Of a stretch of 64,000 bases of DNA, positions 35,176-43,597 are shown in pieces; within the stretch, counting starts at the first letter, position 1, and each line of letters starts with the position of its first letter. The stretch is from the NCBI RefSeq assembly GCF_037078405.1, contig NZ_JAYMGZ010000001.1:620001-684000 (forward strand), read 5' to 3'. The DNA comes from Haloarcula sp. DT43 (lineage in GTDB: Archaea; Halobacteriota; Halobacteria; Halobacteriales; Haloarculaceae). A program made the translations under genes and the position numbers. Below the pieces are notes generated by a model. The model was not told the origin of the DNA. It saw only the letters and a list, made by a program, of their open reading frames with translations, and made no database searches.

Positions 35176-36615
35176 CTACTCGTCGAACACCAGCGTCTTG
35201 AGGGTGGCCGGGACCGCGGTCCCGTTCGCGACTGGCGCGCCGAGATCGACGTATCTCGCGTCGTCGAGTTCGAGTTCGTCGACCAGTATCGTCGGCCGCG
35301 ACCCGACGCTCGCCGCGAGCGTCTGTCCGAGCACCTTCGCGCAGTTCTGCCCGGTCAGCGCGACGAGCGGGGCGTCCGCTTCGACTGCGGCCGCGTACGC
35401 CGTCGCGATCCCCTCCGCGACCACGGACACCCTGTCGTAGGTGAGCGGGCCGATCGACGGGAGCCACAGCGCGAACTCGCCGACTGCGTCGCCCTCCCGA
35501 GCCGTTTCGATCGCCTGCAGCGTTCGCTGTCGGACGGACGCCGCCGATTCCGCCGCGTCGAGCCCCCCGACCGTGACGACCGGGAGGTCCCTGACCGGGA
35601 GGACGCTCGCGTCCACGGCGATCGTCCGGCCCGAGAACGTCGTCGTGTGCGTCCCGACGCCGATGACGGTCGCTCTGATGTCCGTCGCCGACTCCCGGAC
35701 CGGGAGCGCGTCGAAGCGGTGGTGCTCCCGGAGCGCCGCGGCGAGCCTGACGCCCATGTCGTCGAAGGCGTATGGATCACGTTTCGCGACCTCGCCGTCG
35801 GCGACGAGTCTGCCGACCCCGCCCGTGAAAACGACCTCGTCGAGCGGCGGTGCCTTCGAGGGTAGCGAGCCGATGGCGAGCGCCTCGGTCGTCGGGTCGA
35901 ACGGCGGCCCCTCGACGCAGTCGACGATGCGCTCGGCCTGCCACGCGGCGAGCCGCCGATGTGTCGCCGGTGCGTCAGACAGCGCATCGACCGCGTCGTA
36001 GTGATCGCGAACCGAGTCCGCGACGGACGCGACCGTCCCGGTCGGCTCGAACTGCACGTCGCGCCCGCCGACGTCGAGACACCGGGTCTGCCGGGCCGTC
36101 CCGTCGACGAAGACCGCGACATTCGTCGTCCCGCCGCCGATGTCCACCGTCGCAACGGTCGTTCCCTCGGTTCGGCTCCGCGTGGCCGCACCCGCGCCGC
36201 GGCCCGCGAGCACGGCCTCGAAGGCCGCACCCGCCGTCGCGACGACGAACTCGCCCGAGCGCTCGGCCAGGCGGTCGACCAGCGGCTCGGCGTTGCGCGT
36301 CTTCGCCGCTTCGCCGGTGGCGATGACCGCGCCCGTGTCGATGTCGGCCGGCGAGCGCCCCGCACTCCGGAGCTCCCGGTCGACGAACGCGAGGACTGCG
36401 TCCGTGTCGATCGTCGATCCGTCGGCGTACGGCGTCTCGCGAATCGGGCTCCGGTAGCGGACAGTTCGGTCCAGAACCTCGACCGACGCGGCCCCGTCGA
36501 CCGCGGGCGTCTGCAGCGTCAGGTCGCTGACCACGACCTGCGTCGTGGTGGTTCCCACGTCGATGCCGACGCTGCACAGGGTCTCGGCGGCGTCTCGCAC
36601 CATCGCTTCGCTCAC
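35176..36615 (-). CDS. eutA: Ethanolamine ammonia-lyase reactivating factor EutA
   Basis: EutA restores inactivated ethanolamine ammonia-lyase by exchanging damaged cobalamin for fresh adenosylcobalamin at the cost of ATP. The 479-residue protein has the actin-like fold motifs seen in bacterial EutA: LCSVGIDVGTTTTQVVVSDL near the start, AVIATGEAAKTRNAEPLV, VATVDIGGGTTNVAVF and FTGGVGRL, then VRATVIGVGTHTTTFSG-like sequence. Similarity to the Escherichia coli protein is obvious along the length. It overlaps eutC by four bases and ends the eutBCA operon. Confidence 0.93.
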   Translation of the reverse strand: MSEAMVRDAAETLCSVGIDVGTTTTQVVVSDLTLQTPAVDGAASVEVLDRTVRYRSPIRETPYADGSTIDTDAVLAFVDRELRSAGRSPADIDTGAVIATGEAAKTRNAEPLVDRLAERSGEFVVATAGAAFEAVLAGRGAGAATRSRTEGTTVATVDIGGGTTNVAVFVDGTARQTRCLDVGGRDVQFEPTGTVASVADSVRDHYDAVDALSDAPATHRRLAAWQAERIVDCVEGPPFDPTTEALAIGSLPSKAPPLDEVVFTGGVGRLVADGEVAKRDPYAFDDMGVRLAAALREHHRFDALPVRESATDIRATVIGVGTHTTTFSGRTIAVDASVLPVRDLPVVTVGGLDAAESAASVRQRTLQAIETAREGDAVGEFALWLPSIGPLTYDRVSVVAEGIATAYAAAVEADAPLVALTGQNCAKVLGQTLAASVGSRPTILVDELELDDARYVDLGAPVANGTAVPATLKTLVFDE

Positions 36616-37373
36616 CGCTCACCGCGGTCGATCCCGCTGCGCTCGGCCTCGTGGATCTCGTCGAGCACGGCCGCGACCTCGGCACCGGCCTCGACCGGCG
36701 GCAGCCCGTTCCGGTGGATGTTCGAGATGACGGACTTCTTCGCCGTCGACTTCCCCCGTTCGGGACCGTAGACGAAGTAGGCGCTCAGGCTCTCGTTGGT
36801 CGCGAGCCCGGGGCGCTCGCCGATGAGATTGACGCAGCACTCGGCGTCGAGCACCTCGCCGACGGCGTCCATCACGTCTACCCGGCCGTACTCGACGAAG
36901 ACGGGCGTGCCCACGTCGAGCCCGCGCGCGTCCAGCCCGTCGAGGAGCGCGGGCAGCAGCTCCGGAACGTTCGCCTCGACGGCGGTCGAGCTGAGGCCGT
37001 CGCTGACGACGATCTGGACGTCGGGGGCCGGCGCACACGCTTCGCGGAGGCGCGAGGCCGCCTCCTCGGGGAGGTCTCGGCCCTTGTCGGGGTCGGCGAG
37101 GAACTCCTCCTTACTCGTCGCCCGCGACCGGACGGCGACGAGGTCGAGGCCCGCCAGCACGTCGTCGTCGACGTGCGTCGTGACCGCGTCGCGGGCCTCG
37201 CCGTGGTCGGCGCGGAATTCGAGGAGGGTCTGCGTCCGTGGACGCGGTCCCGCGCGGCCGACCCCGACCCGCGACGGGTGTGACTCGGCCAGTCGTTCGA
37301 GCTTCGATTCGTTGGTCGGTCGATCGACGCCGCCCGCCGCGTCGTCGCTCGGTGCGTTGTCGTTGGTCGTCAT
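36612..37373 (-). CDS. eutC: Ethanolamine ammonia-lyase small subunit EutC
   Basis: Small subunit of the adenosylcobalamin-dependent lyase that splits ethanolamine into acetaldehyde and ammonia. The 253-residue protein shows SRVGVGRAGPRPRTQTLLEFRADHGEARDAV, VVSDGLSSTAVEAN, CVNLIGERPGLATNESLSAYFVY and VISNIHRNGLPPVEAGAEV, all hallmarks of EutC. The N-terminal 30 residues are a polar extension. It begins 6 bp after the eutB stop and overlaps eutA by 4 bp, so the three are one transcription unit. Confidence 0.95.
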   Translation of the reverse strand: MTTNDNAPSDDAAGGVDRPTNESKLERLAESHPSRVGVGRAGPRPRTQTLLEFRADHGEARDAVTTHVDDDVLAGLDLVAVRSRATSKEEFLADPDKGRDLPEEAASRLREACAPAPDVQIVVSDGLSSTAVEANVPELLPALLDGLDARGLDVGTPVFVEYGRVDVMDAVGEVLDAECCVNLIGERPGLATNESLSAYFVYGPERGKSTAKKSVISNIHRNGLPPVEAGAEVAAVLDEIHEAERSGIDRGER

Positions 37374-37379
37374 AGCCGG

Positions 37380-38741
37380 TCAGGTGAATACCGTCGGATC
37401 CCCCGCCTTCGCCGTGAGGGCGCTCCCGTCCGCGATTCCACGCGCTTCGAGCCAGGCCTGGAACTCCGGGGCCGCCTCCAGGTCGAACAGTTGCCGGAGC
37501 GTCGCGCCGTCGTGGAAGCTGTTCGACTGGTAGTTCAGCATCACGTCGTCGCCCATCGGCACCGTGATGAAGAAGTTCGCGCCGGCGGCGGTCAGCAGGA
37601 CCGAGAGGTTCTCGATGTCGTTCTGGTCCGCCTTCGTGTGGTTCGTGTAGCACGCGTCGATGCCCATCGGCAGGCCGTGGAGCTTCCCCATGAACACGTC
37701 TTCGAGGCCTGCGCGGATCACCTGCTTTCCGTCGTAGAGGTACTCGGGGCCGATGAAGCCCACGACCGTGTTCACGAGGAACGGGTCGTACTGCCTCGCG
37801 AGGCCGTAACACCGCGCCTCGAGGGTGAGCTGGTCGACGCCTGCGTGGGCCTCGTTCGACAGCTCCGACCCCTGTCCCGTCTCGAAGTACATGACGTTCG
37901 GGCCGTCCGCGGTACACTCGCGCTGGCCCAGTTCGTGGGCGTCCCCGAGCAAGGCGCTGTCGACACCGAACTCGCGGTTGCCAGCTTCGGTGCCGGCGAT
38001 GCTCTGAAACAGCAGGTCGGCCGGCGCGCCGGCCTCGACGGCCTCCATCTGCGTCGTGAGGTGGGCGAGCACGCAGTTCTGGGTCGGCACGTCCCAGTCA
38101 CGCATGAACTCCTTCGTCGCCTGGAGGATCTCCGTCGTCCGCGCCACGCTGTCCGTCACCGGATTGATGCCGATGACGGCGTCGCCCATGCCGTAGGCGA
38201 GCCCCTCGCGCACGCCGTCGACGATGTTCTCGACGTCGTCGGTCGGATCGTTGGGCTGGAGGCGAAACGACACCGTCCCGTCGGTCCCGATCGTGTTGTT
38301 ACACCGGGCCGTCGTCGTCATCTTCGACGCGGCCAAGACGAGGTCCATGTTGGACATCGTCTTGGTGACCGCCGCGATCATTTCGCTCGTCAGCCCGTCC
38401 CGTATCGCCCGGATGTCTTCGTCGGTCGTCCCCACGTCGAGCAGGAACTCCCGGAGGTCGCTGACCGTCCACGTCCGGACCTGGTCGTACGCCCGCTCGC
38501 TCAGCCCCTCGCGGATCGTCCGCGTGACCTCGTCCTCCGCCGGCGGAACCGCCGGATTCTCGTACAACGTCTCCAGCGTCAGTTCGCTCACCGCCGTCTT
38601 CGCCGCGACGCGCTCCGCGTCCGAGTCGGCCGCGATGCCCGCCAGTTCGTCGCCCGTCTTCTGTTCGTTCGCCGTCGCTAGCAGGTCGCGTATCGAGTCG
38701 AACTCGTAGTCCGTTCGACCGAGCGTGGCTGAGTACGACAT
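37380..38741 (-). CDS. eutB: Ethanolamine ammonia-lyase large subunit EutB
   Basis: Catalytic subunit of cytosolic ethanolamine ammonia-lyase, 453 residues from the chosen start. Residues known to be catalytic in enterobacterial EutB are present in their motifs: the Arg and Gln of SFRLQPND, the Glu of YFETGQGS and the Asp of DACYTNH. Long identical stretches include LARQYDPFLVNTVVGFIGPEYLY. The frame runs 27 codons further upstream, but MSYSATLGRTDYEF aligns with the first residue of the bacterial protein. It leads the operon eutB-eutC-eutA. Confidence 0.97.
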   Translation of the reverse strand: MSYSATLGRTDYEFDSIRDLLATANEQKTGDELAGIAADSDAERVAAKTAVSELTLETLYENPAVPPAEDEVTRTIREGLSERAYDQVRTWTVSDLREFLLDVGTTDEDIRAIRDGLTSEMIAAVTKTMSNMDLVLAASKMTTTARCNNTIGTDGTVSFRLQPNDPTDDVENIVDGVREGLAYGMGDAVIGINPVTDSVARTTEILQATKEFMRDWDVPTQNCVLAHLTTQMEAVEAGAPADLLFQSIAGTEAGNREFGVDSALLGDAHELGQRECTADGPNVMYFETGQGSELSNEAHAGVDQLTLEARCYGLARQYDPFLVNTVVGFIGPEYLYDGKQVIRAGLEDVFMGKLHGLPMGIDACYTNHTKADQNDIENLSVLLTAAGANFFITVPMGDDVMLNYQSNSFHDGATLRQLFDLEAAPEFQAWLEARGIADGSALTAKAGDPTVFT

Positions 38742-39298
38742 GGTCACGAGCGCTCGGCAGACGCCGTCTCGGAGGGCCTGTCGGCTCCCGTCCGGTGTGT
38801 CCGGGGCGGCCCGCCGGGACACTGCTGTCTAGTCACTCTCATCTACCGTACAGTGTTCCACGCCGACACTGTGGATTCTGGCGCTCATTTGCGGTCGTTT
38901 AAATGAAACGAGGTGGTGAACCCGAACTTTCCGGCCGGACGTTCATTTCTGTGGCGTGCAGCGACTCCTGGCAGCGGCGCTGCTATCCTGGCGTGAACGG
39001 TGGCTCGGGAAAGGTCGTCGTCACAAGGGGCTCAGCGGGGGTAACAGTTCGTCATCGCCACCAGGCTACGGTACTCCGTCGCCAGTGAAAAGTTCGTCCT
39101 TTGTCGGGCCCGTCTGAAACCGGCGCGATACCCCGTCCCGTCGAACGGAGCGGTTCATCAGCCCTTCAGACTTCCAGGTCTGGCGGCTGTCCCACAGTGT
39201 CTCACGCCGTCCTCTCCGTCGTGAATATGTCAAAATATTGTGTAAGTTGACATTTCAATACTGATACGCTTATGTACCACTAACAGTAGATTGTTCAC
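38742..39298. other. Intergenic region between divergent eutB and glycosyltransferase loci
   Basis: This 557-bp gap has no convincing gene. Near eutB it holds the conserved promoter element at 38875-38904 and an inverted repeat ACAGTG/CACTGT (38850-38855 and 38867-38872). The right end (39225-39298) is AT-rich and carries the promoter of the forward-strand genes, with a CTTATGTA box around 39269-39276. I looked for a cobalamin riboswitch before eutB and saw none. The middle part holds nothing I recognise. Confidence 0.55.
38875..38904 (-). promoter_or_regulatory. Conserved promoter element of the eutBCA operon
   Basis: On the reverse strand a TTTAAA TATA box is joined to CGACCGCAAAT and then CCAGAAT, the same order and spacing as in the importer promoter at 35048-35077 (22 of 30 bases identical). 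The expected transcription start is near 38873, giving a leader of about 130 bases. The inverted repeat ACAGTG/CACTGT at 38850-38872 would overlap or follow the start point and could be a second operator. Confidence 0.6.
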
Positions 39299-39565
39299 AT
39301 GGCGTGGGAGAGAAACTGCCAGATAGTACCCAGTATTCAGCCGTCCCACGACGTGAGCGCCTGGTTCGACTGGTACCGACTGGCACTAGCGACGGTGCCT
39401 GCGCTCCTTTTGCTCCCCGTAGCGGTGGCTGAGCCGGTCGGCCGCACGGGCTGGGACAACAGGTCCAGCCCAGGATTCGTTCGGACGCTCGCGTATCTCG
39501 AAGAGTGGTGTGTCGTCCGCACCGGGCAAGAACTGGCGCTCGACCGAGGAGAGGGACGACGATGA
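39299..39565 (+). CDS. Possible small leaderless membrane protein
   Basis: An 88-residue open frame with its ATG about 25-30 bp after a CTTATGTA box in strongly AT-rich DNA, the spacing of a leaderless haloarchaeal transcript. It encodes one hydrophobic segment (RLALATVPALLLLPVAVAEPV) and a basic end. It overlaps the start of the glycosyltransferase gene by 56 bp in another frame. It may be a true small protein, an upstream open frame controlling the large gene, or chance. No family is recognised. Confidence 0.4.
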   Translation: MAWERNCQIVPSIQPSHDVSAWFDWYRLALATVPALLLLPVAVAEPVGRTGWDNRSSPGFVRTLAYLEEWCVVRTGQELALDRGEGRR

Positions 39566-42500
39566 GTCGGCACTCGCCACCGCTGCGACACTGTTCCGGG
39601 TGGCGCTGGTCCCGATGACGGTGCCGCTACAGGTCGCGCTGGCGATACGGGACCTCGTCTTCGCGCTCACAATCCTCCCGATACTGACTGTTTGGCTGGT
39701 GGTGAACGCGTATCTCTACTACCCGGTCTGTCTGGCGCTTCTCAAACGGCACTGGCGGACTGTACGGCGGGGCTGGCAGCGGCGGGTGCGGCGAACTGAC
39801 AGTACGGTGGCGAGCGAATCCGCGTACAGCGTCAGTGTTGGGGCGGGGGCACACGAATCGCTCGCCGACGAATCGCTACCGACGATGGCCGTGTTGCTCC
39901 CCGCGTACGAGGAGTCGGCCGTTATCGAGCAGTCTATCAGGTCCGTTCAGGCATCGAACTACCCGCCGTCGAAGCTCCAACTGTACGTCCTCACCGAACC
40001 CGGCGACGACGAAACGAGCGAAGTGCTGGCGCCGCTGTCGGAGCGGTACGACTTCGTCAATCTCGTCGTCCCGGCCGGGTACCCGAACGAACCCACCAAG
40101 CCACGGGCGCTGAACTACGGGTTCGAGCATTCGGACGAGGAGCTCGTCTGTGTCATCGACGCCGAAGACATCGTCGACCCGGAGCTGTTCAGAACCGCCG
40201 CGGCCGAGATACTGGTGGGAGACGTCGACTACGCGCAGGCGAAACTGGACATGATAAACGAGGACGACGGCTGGCTGAACACCATGTTCCGGGCCGACTA
40301 CGCCTACTGGTTTCGCTCGGTACTACCCGCTTTCGCGGACGCCGGCTACCCGATGCCGCTGGGCGGGACGAGCAACTTCTTCCGACGGTCGACGCTGACC
40401 GAGATGCACGACCGCCGGCTGGCCGAGTACGGCGACCGCTGGACCGAACCCGACTGGGAGTGGGTCCGCACGCACGGGCTGGCGGGGCTCCGTCCGTGGG
40501 ACCCACAGAACGTCACCGAGGATTTCGAACTCGGGCTGTTCCTGTGGAAGGAGGGCAAGACGTTCAGTTACATCGACCTCGTGACCCGAGAGGAGTCGCC
40601 GCTCACGCTCGACGGGTGGATAAAACAGCGGACGCGCTGGAAGAAGGGAAAGCTCTACACGTACCTGCAGTACCGAGCGACGCCGCCCGAACAGCCGCGG
40701 GCCAGATTCCACCTGTTCCTCCAGTCGATGCTGCCCCACACTGGCCCCATCAACATCGCCGGAATCGTCATCACGCTGATGTTAGCGAACTTCGCCGGCT
40801 ACGGGCCCGGGAGCCTGCTGACCGCGGGGACGTTCGTTGGCCTCGGGTTCGTTCTCTTTGCGATGTGGCTCCACGCCCGGGGCTACTGGAGCGTTTCCGA
40901 GAAGCCGCCGCGCGTCCGTCTCCAGCGCGCCATCAAAACGGCGCTCACGCTGCCGTTCTACTGGCTGCTCCAGTGGGGCGCAGACATCCGGGCGATTTAC
41001 CAGACCTACTACGGGGACTTCGACGGCTGGGAACGGACAGAACACTTCGGGCGGAACAACCAATCCGAGCCCGACGGCGGGATACCTCGCGGGCGGCGGT
41101 TGATGCCCGACGAATCGGCGACCCGTTCGACGACACTGGTGAACGAGATATGGGTCGTGCCCGTGCTCTCGACGATTGTCCTGGTCGCCATGGCGACCCG
41201 GCTGTTCGACATCACCGCGTGGAGCCTCTCCGGGAGCGAAATCCACTGGCTCAATCGGGCGAGCGGGCCGCTGTGGGGCGCTCTGATTTCGCCGGCGGAC
41301 CCACACCCGCCGCTGTACGCGCTGACACTCCGCGGGTGGGTGACGGCGTTTGGCACCGGCGACGTAGCGGTTCGAGGGCTCTCGGTGCTGTTCGCTCTCG
41401 TCACGATACTGGCGCTGTTCGTACTCACCCGAAAGCTGTACGACAACGCTACTGCCCTCGTTGCGGCCGGCCTGTTCTCCGTCGGTATCACGCAAATCCA
41501 CCTCGCTCGCACGGTCGGCCCCGCTACGATGGCGGCTTGCCTGACGGCTCTCTCGTGGCTTTACTTCTACCGCCTCGGCACGCGACGGCGTGTCGGAATC
41601 GTCTACGTGCTGGCCACCGTCGCACTCGTCTACACGCATTTCGCCGGCATCGCTGTCGTGCTCGCACAGTGGCTGTACACCGGGCTATCCGAGAGCCCGC
41701 TAAACGCCGGGTCGCGTCGGATACGACGGCCGCTGATGGCCAGTACGGCCATGGCACTCCCCTGGTGTGTCGTCGCACTCCGACCGTGGTACGGTGAGGC
41801 CACGCTCACGGGCTCGCTCGCGTACGGCTGGCTCACGACCCTCTCGCTCACGCAGATTCGAACCACGCTACTGACCCTCGTCGGGCATCCAGACGTCTAT
41901 CCGCTACTGGCCGGGAACATCATCACTTGGGTCGTCGCGAGCGCCGTGGCCACGATATTCGCAATCACCAGCGTCTTCGCCGTCTTCACCTTCCGAGACG
42001 ACGGTGGGTTCCAGTTCGTCCTCGTCGACGAGACACAGGCCGCAACACTGTCGTCCCTGCTGTTTATGTCACTGGCCGTTCCGTTCGGCGTCTCGATTCT
42101 CGACCCGTCCGTGTTCGTCGCGCAGTTCACCGCTCTCGCGGCGATTCCGCTGTACATCCTCGTCGCACGGGGACTGACGAACCTGGACCAGCGACACGTC
42201 CAGACCGGACTCGTCGTGTCACTACTGCTCGCCTCGGCAGTCTTCGGCGCGTTCTACGCCGACAGCAGCTCACAGGAGAACTGGCGCAGTCCGGCACAAC
42301 AGGTGGCGCTGTCGGCCGACGGCGGCGATATACTCGTCTTCCAGCCGGGGGCGGCCGAGGCCGGCTTCCGGCACTACTACGACGGCCCCGACATCGAAAC
42401 CGTCTCCGTGGCACGGGGGAGCGCCCTCAACGAGAGCCAGGTGCGGTACGTGCGTGCCCGGATACGCGGACACGACCGCGTTTGGTTGCTCCGCTACCGC

Positions 42501-42611
42501 GCTGCCGAGTCGGGTCCGCTCCTCCGCGTACTGCAGGACGCGCGCGGCGACACCAGTGTCTCCAGATACGGCGTCGTCGAACTGTACGAGTTCCGGGCCT
42601 CGTCTAGCTAA
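39510..42611 (+). CDS. Membrane glycosyltransferase fusing GT2 (BcsA-like) and GT-C (ArnT-like) halves
   Basis: A 1033-residue protein beginning at GTG. After two N-terminal membrane helices (residues 30-80), a family-2 glycosyltransferase domain shows PAYEES (131-136), the Asp-x-x-Asp site DAED (217-220), TED (336-338) and QRTRW (373-377), the pattern of processive enzymes such as cellulose synthase. More helices follow. From about residue 545 a second half has features of membrane GT-C transferases, with PADPHPPLYALTLRGW and some ten helices. It probably builds or transfers a surface sugar chain. Neither sugar nor acceptor is known. Confidence 0.85.
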   Translation: MSSAPGKNWRSTEERDDDESALATAATLFRVALVPMTVPLQVALAIRDLVFALTILPILTVWLVVNAYLYYPVCLALLKRHWRTVRRGWQRRVRRTDSTVASESAYSVSVGAGAHESLADESLPTMAVLLPAYEESAVIEQSIRSVQASNYPPSKLQLYVLTEPGDDETSEVLAPLSERYDFVNLVVPAGYPNEPTKPRALNYGFEHSDEELVCVIDAEDIVDPELFRTAAAEILVGDVDYAQAKLDMINEDDGWLNTMFRADYAYWFRSVLPAFADAGYPMPLGGTSNFFRRSTLTEMHDRRLAEYGDRWTEPDWEWVRTHGLAGLRPWDPQNVTEDFELGLFLWKEGKTFSYIDLVTREESPLTLDGWIKQRTRWKKGKLYTYLQYRATPPEQPRARFHLFLQSMLPHTGPINIAGIVITLMLANFAGYGPGSLLTAGTFVGLGFVLFAMWLHARGYWSVSEKPPRVRLQRAIKTALTLPFYWLLQWGADIRAIYQTYYGDFDGWERTEHFGRNNQSEPDGGIPRGRRLMPDESATRSTTLVNEIWVVPVLSTIVLVAMATRLFDITAWSLSGSEIHWLNRASGPLWGALISPADPHPPLYALTLRGWVTAFGTGDVAVRGLSVLFALVTILALFVLTRKLYDNATALVAAGLFSVGITQIHLARTVGPATMAACLTALSWLYFYRLGTRRRVGIVYVLATVALVYTHFAGIAVVLAQWLYTGLSESPLNAGSRRIRRPLMASTAMALPWCVVALRPWYGEATLTGSLAYGWLTTLSLTQIRTTLLTLVGHPDVYPLLAGNIITWVVASAVATIFAITSVFAVFTFRDDGGFQFVLVDETQAATLSSLLFMSLAVPFGVSILDPSVFVAQFTALAAIPLYILVARGLTNLDQRHVQTGLVVSLLLASAVFGAFYADSSSQENWRSPAQQVALSADGGDILVFQPGAAEAGFRHYYDGPDIETVSVARGSALNESQVRYVRARIRGHDRVWLLRYRAAESGPLLRVLQDARGDTSVSRYGVVELYEFRASSS

Positions 42612-42775
42612 GGCCACAGAGCGGCGCGACGCCGAGAACGGGTCCTCCCGGGACGGGTTCCTGGCAGGTCCGTACCGCCGGTTCTGGCCCTCCCGTCGCT
42701 GCCGTTGTCCTGTCCGGAATGCCCGCGGCCGGTCGCGGTACAGCCGCCTATATAGAGAACATATAAAATACCTAT

Positions 42776-43588
42776 ATGACGACAGTCGACGGTTCGGCCG
42801 AGTGTTCCGTGACTGAGACGAGCCAGCCGCGAATCGAGCAGGCGCTCGCTACCGTTCGGCGAGAGATAGACTGCGTCGAGGCCGAACTGACGGCTTTCAG
42901 GCGCTTCCGGACCACCCTCGTGTCCATCGAGCCGACGGTCGGGGCCGCGGGCACCGTCGACGCGTCGGCGGGCGGGCTGTCGGCGCTCGGGGCCCGGCAG
43001 GCGAAACCCGACGCCGGCCTCCGCGCCGTCCGGGAGGCCTACCGCGAGACGGTCATGGCCGTGCCACACTTCGAGGCCGAGTACGACGACTCGCTGGAAG
43101 CGAACCTGTCGACGGAGTTCGGACCGGAGCTGGGCACGCAAATCGCGACGGCCACGCGCCTGACGCCGCAGTTGTACGAGGCGCTGTTGACTGCGAGCGC
43201 GGGGGCCCGCGACGAGCGCGAGACGCTGCTTCCGGCGCTCGAACGCGAGCGCGAGTCGCTGGAGTCGGTCCGGGAGACGCTCGACGACTGCGAGCGCCGC
43301 GGGGCCGCCCTCGGAGCGAACGCGCGCCGGACGACCGACCCGGCCCGCCTCGACGACATCGACGACGAACTGGCCGACATCGAAGCGGACTGCGAGGCGG
43401 CTGCGACGGCCCGCCAACAGCGACTCCACGGCCGGTCAGCCGCAGCCCTCTCCGGTATCGACGGGACCAGCCTCGTCCGGTACCTGTACGGCGACCGTTC
43501 GGTGACGTGCCCGGCGCTCGCCGACATCGTCGCCTGTCTCGACACCATCAGACGCCACCGTCGCCACTGCCTGGTCTCGACGGCCTGA
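42776..43588 (+). CDS. DUF7260-like coiled-coil protein
   Basis: A 270-residue soluble haloarchaeal protein, mostly helical with coiled-coil stretches (RIEQALATVRREIDCVEAELTAFRRFR near the start and LPALERERESLESVRETLDDCERRG later). The middle RAVREAYRETVMAVPHFEAEYDDSL and the C-terminal LVRYLYGDRSVTCPALADIVACLDTIRRH recall DUF7260. Function is unknown. An AT-rich stretch TATATAGAGAACATATAA just before it should be its promoter. It is convergent with the AbrB-PhoU gene, 9 bp apart. Confidence 0.72.
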   Translation: MTTVDGSAECSVTETSQPRIEQALATVRREIDCVEAELTAFRRFRTTLVSIEPTVGAAGTVDASAGGLSALGARQAKPDAGLRAVREAYRETVMAVPHFEAEYDDSLEANLSTEFGPELGTQIATATRLTPQLYEALLTASAGARDERETLLPALERERESLESVRETLDDCERRGAALGANARRTTDPARLDDIDDELADIEADCEAAATARQQRLHGRSAAALSGIDGTSLVRYLYGDRSVTCPALADIVACLDTIRRHRRHCLVSTA

Positions 43589-43597
43589 GTGGTGGGG

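Noticed and set aside
37491-38681. Long forward-strand open frame opposite eutB, and a similar one opposite eutC
   Set aside because: Both are codon-bias shadows of well-identified eut genes and have repetitive Arg/Val/Asp composition.
38742-39298. Cobalamin riboswitch before eutB
   Set aside because: I found no B12-box-like sequence or matching set of stems; such riboswitches are not expected in haloarchaea either.
28613-39298. Ethanolamine microcompartment genes (eutK/L/M/N/S) or eutE, eutD, eutG, eutH
   Set aside because: No gene in the window has a shell-domain or aldehyde-dehydrogenase pattern; acetaldehyde must be handled by enzymes encoded elsewhere.
39299-39700. Frameshift joining the 88-residue frame to the glycosyltransferase
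   Set aside because: The glycosyltransferase already has a complete-looking N-terminal membrane region after GTG 39510, so no missing part needs to be supplied.
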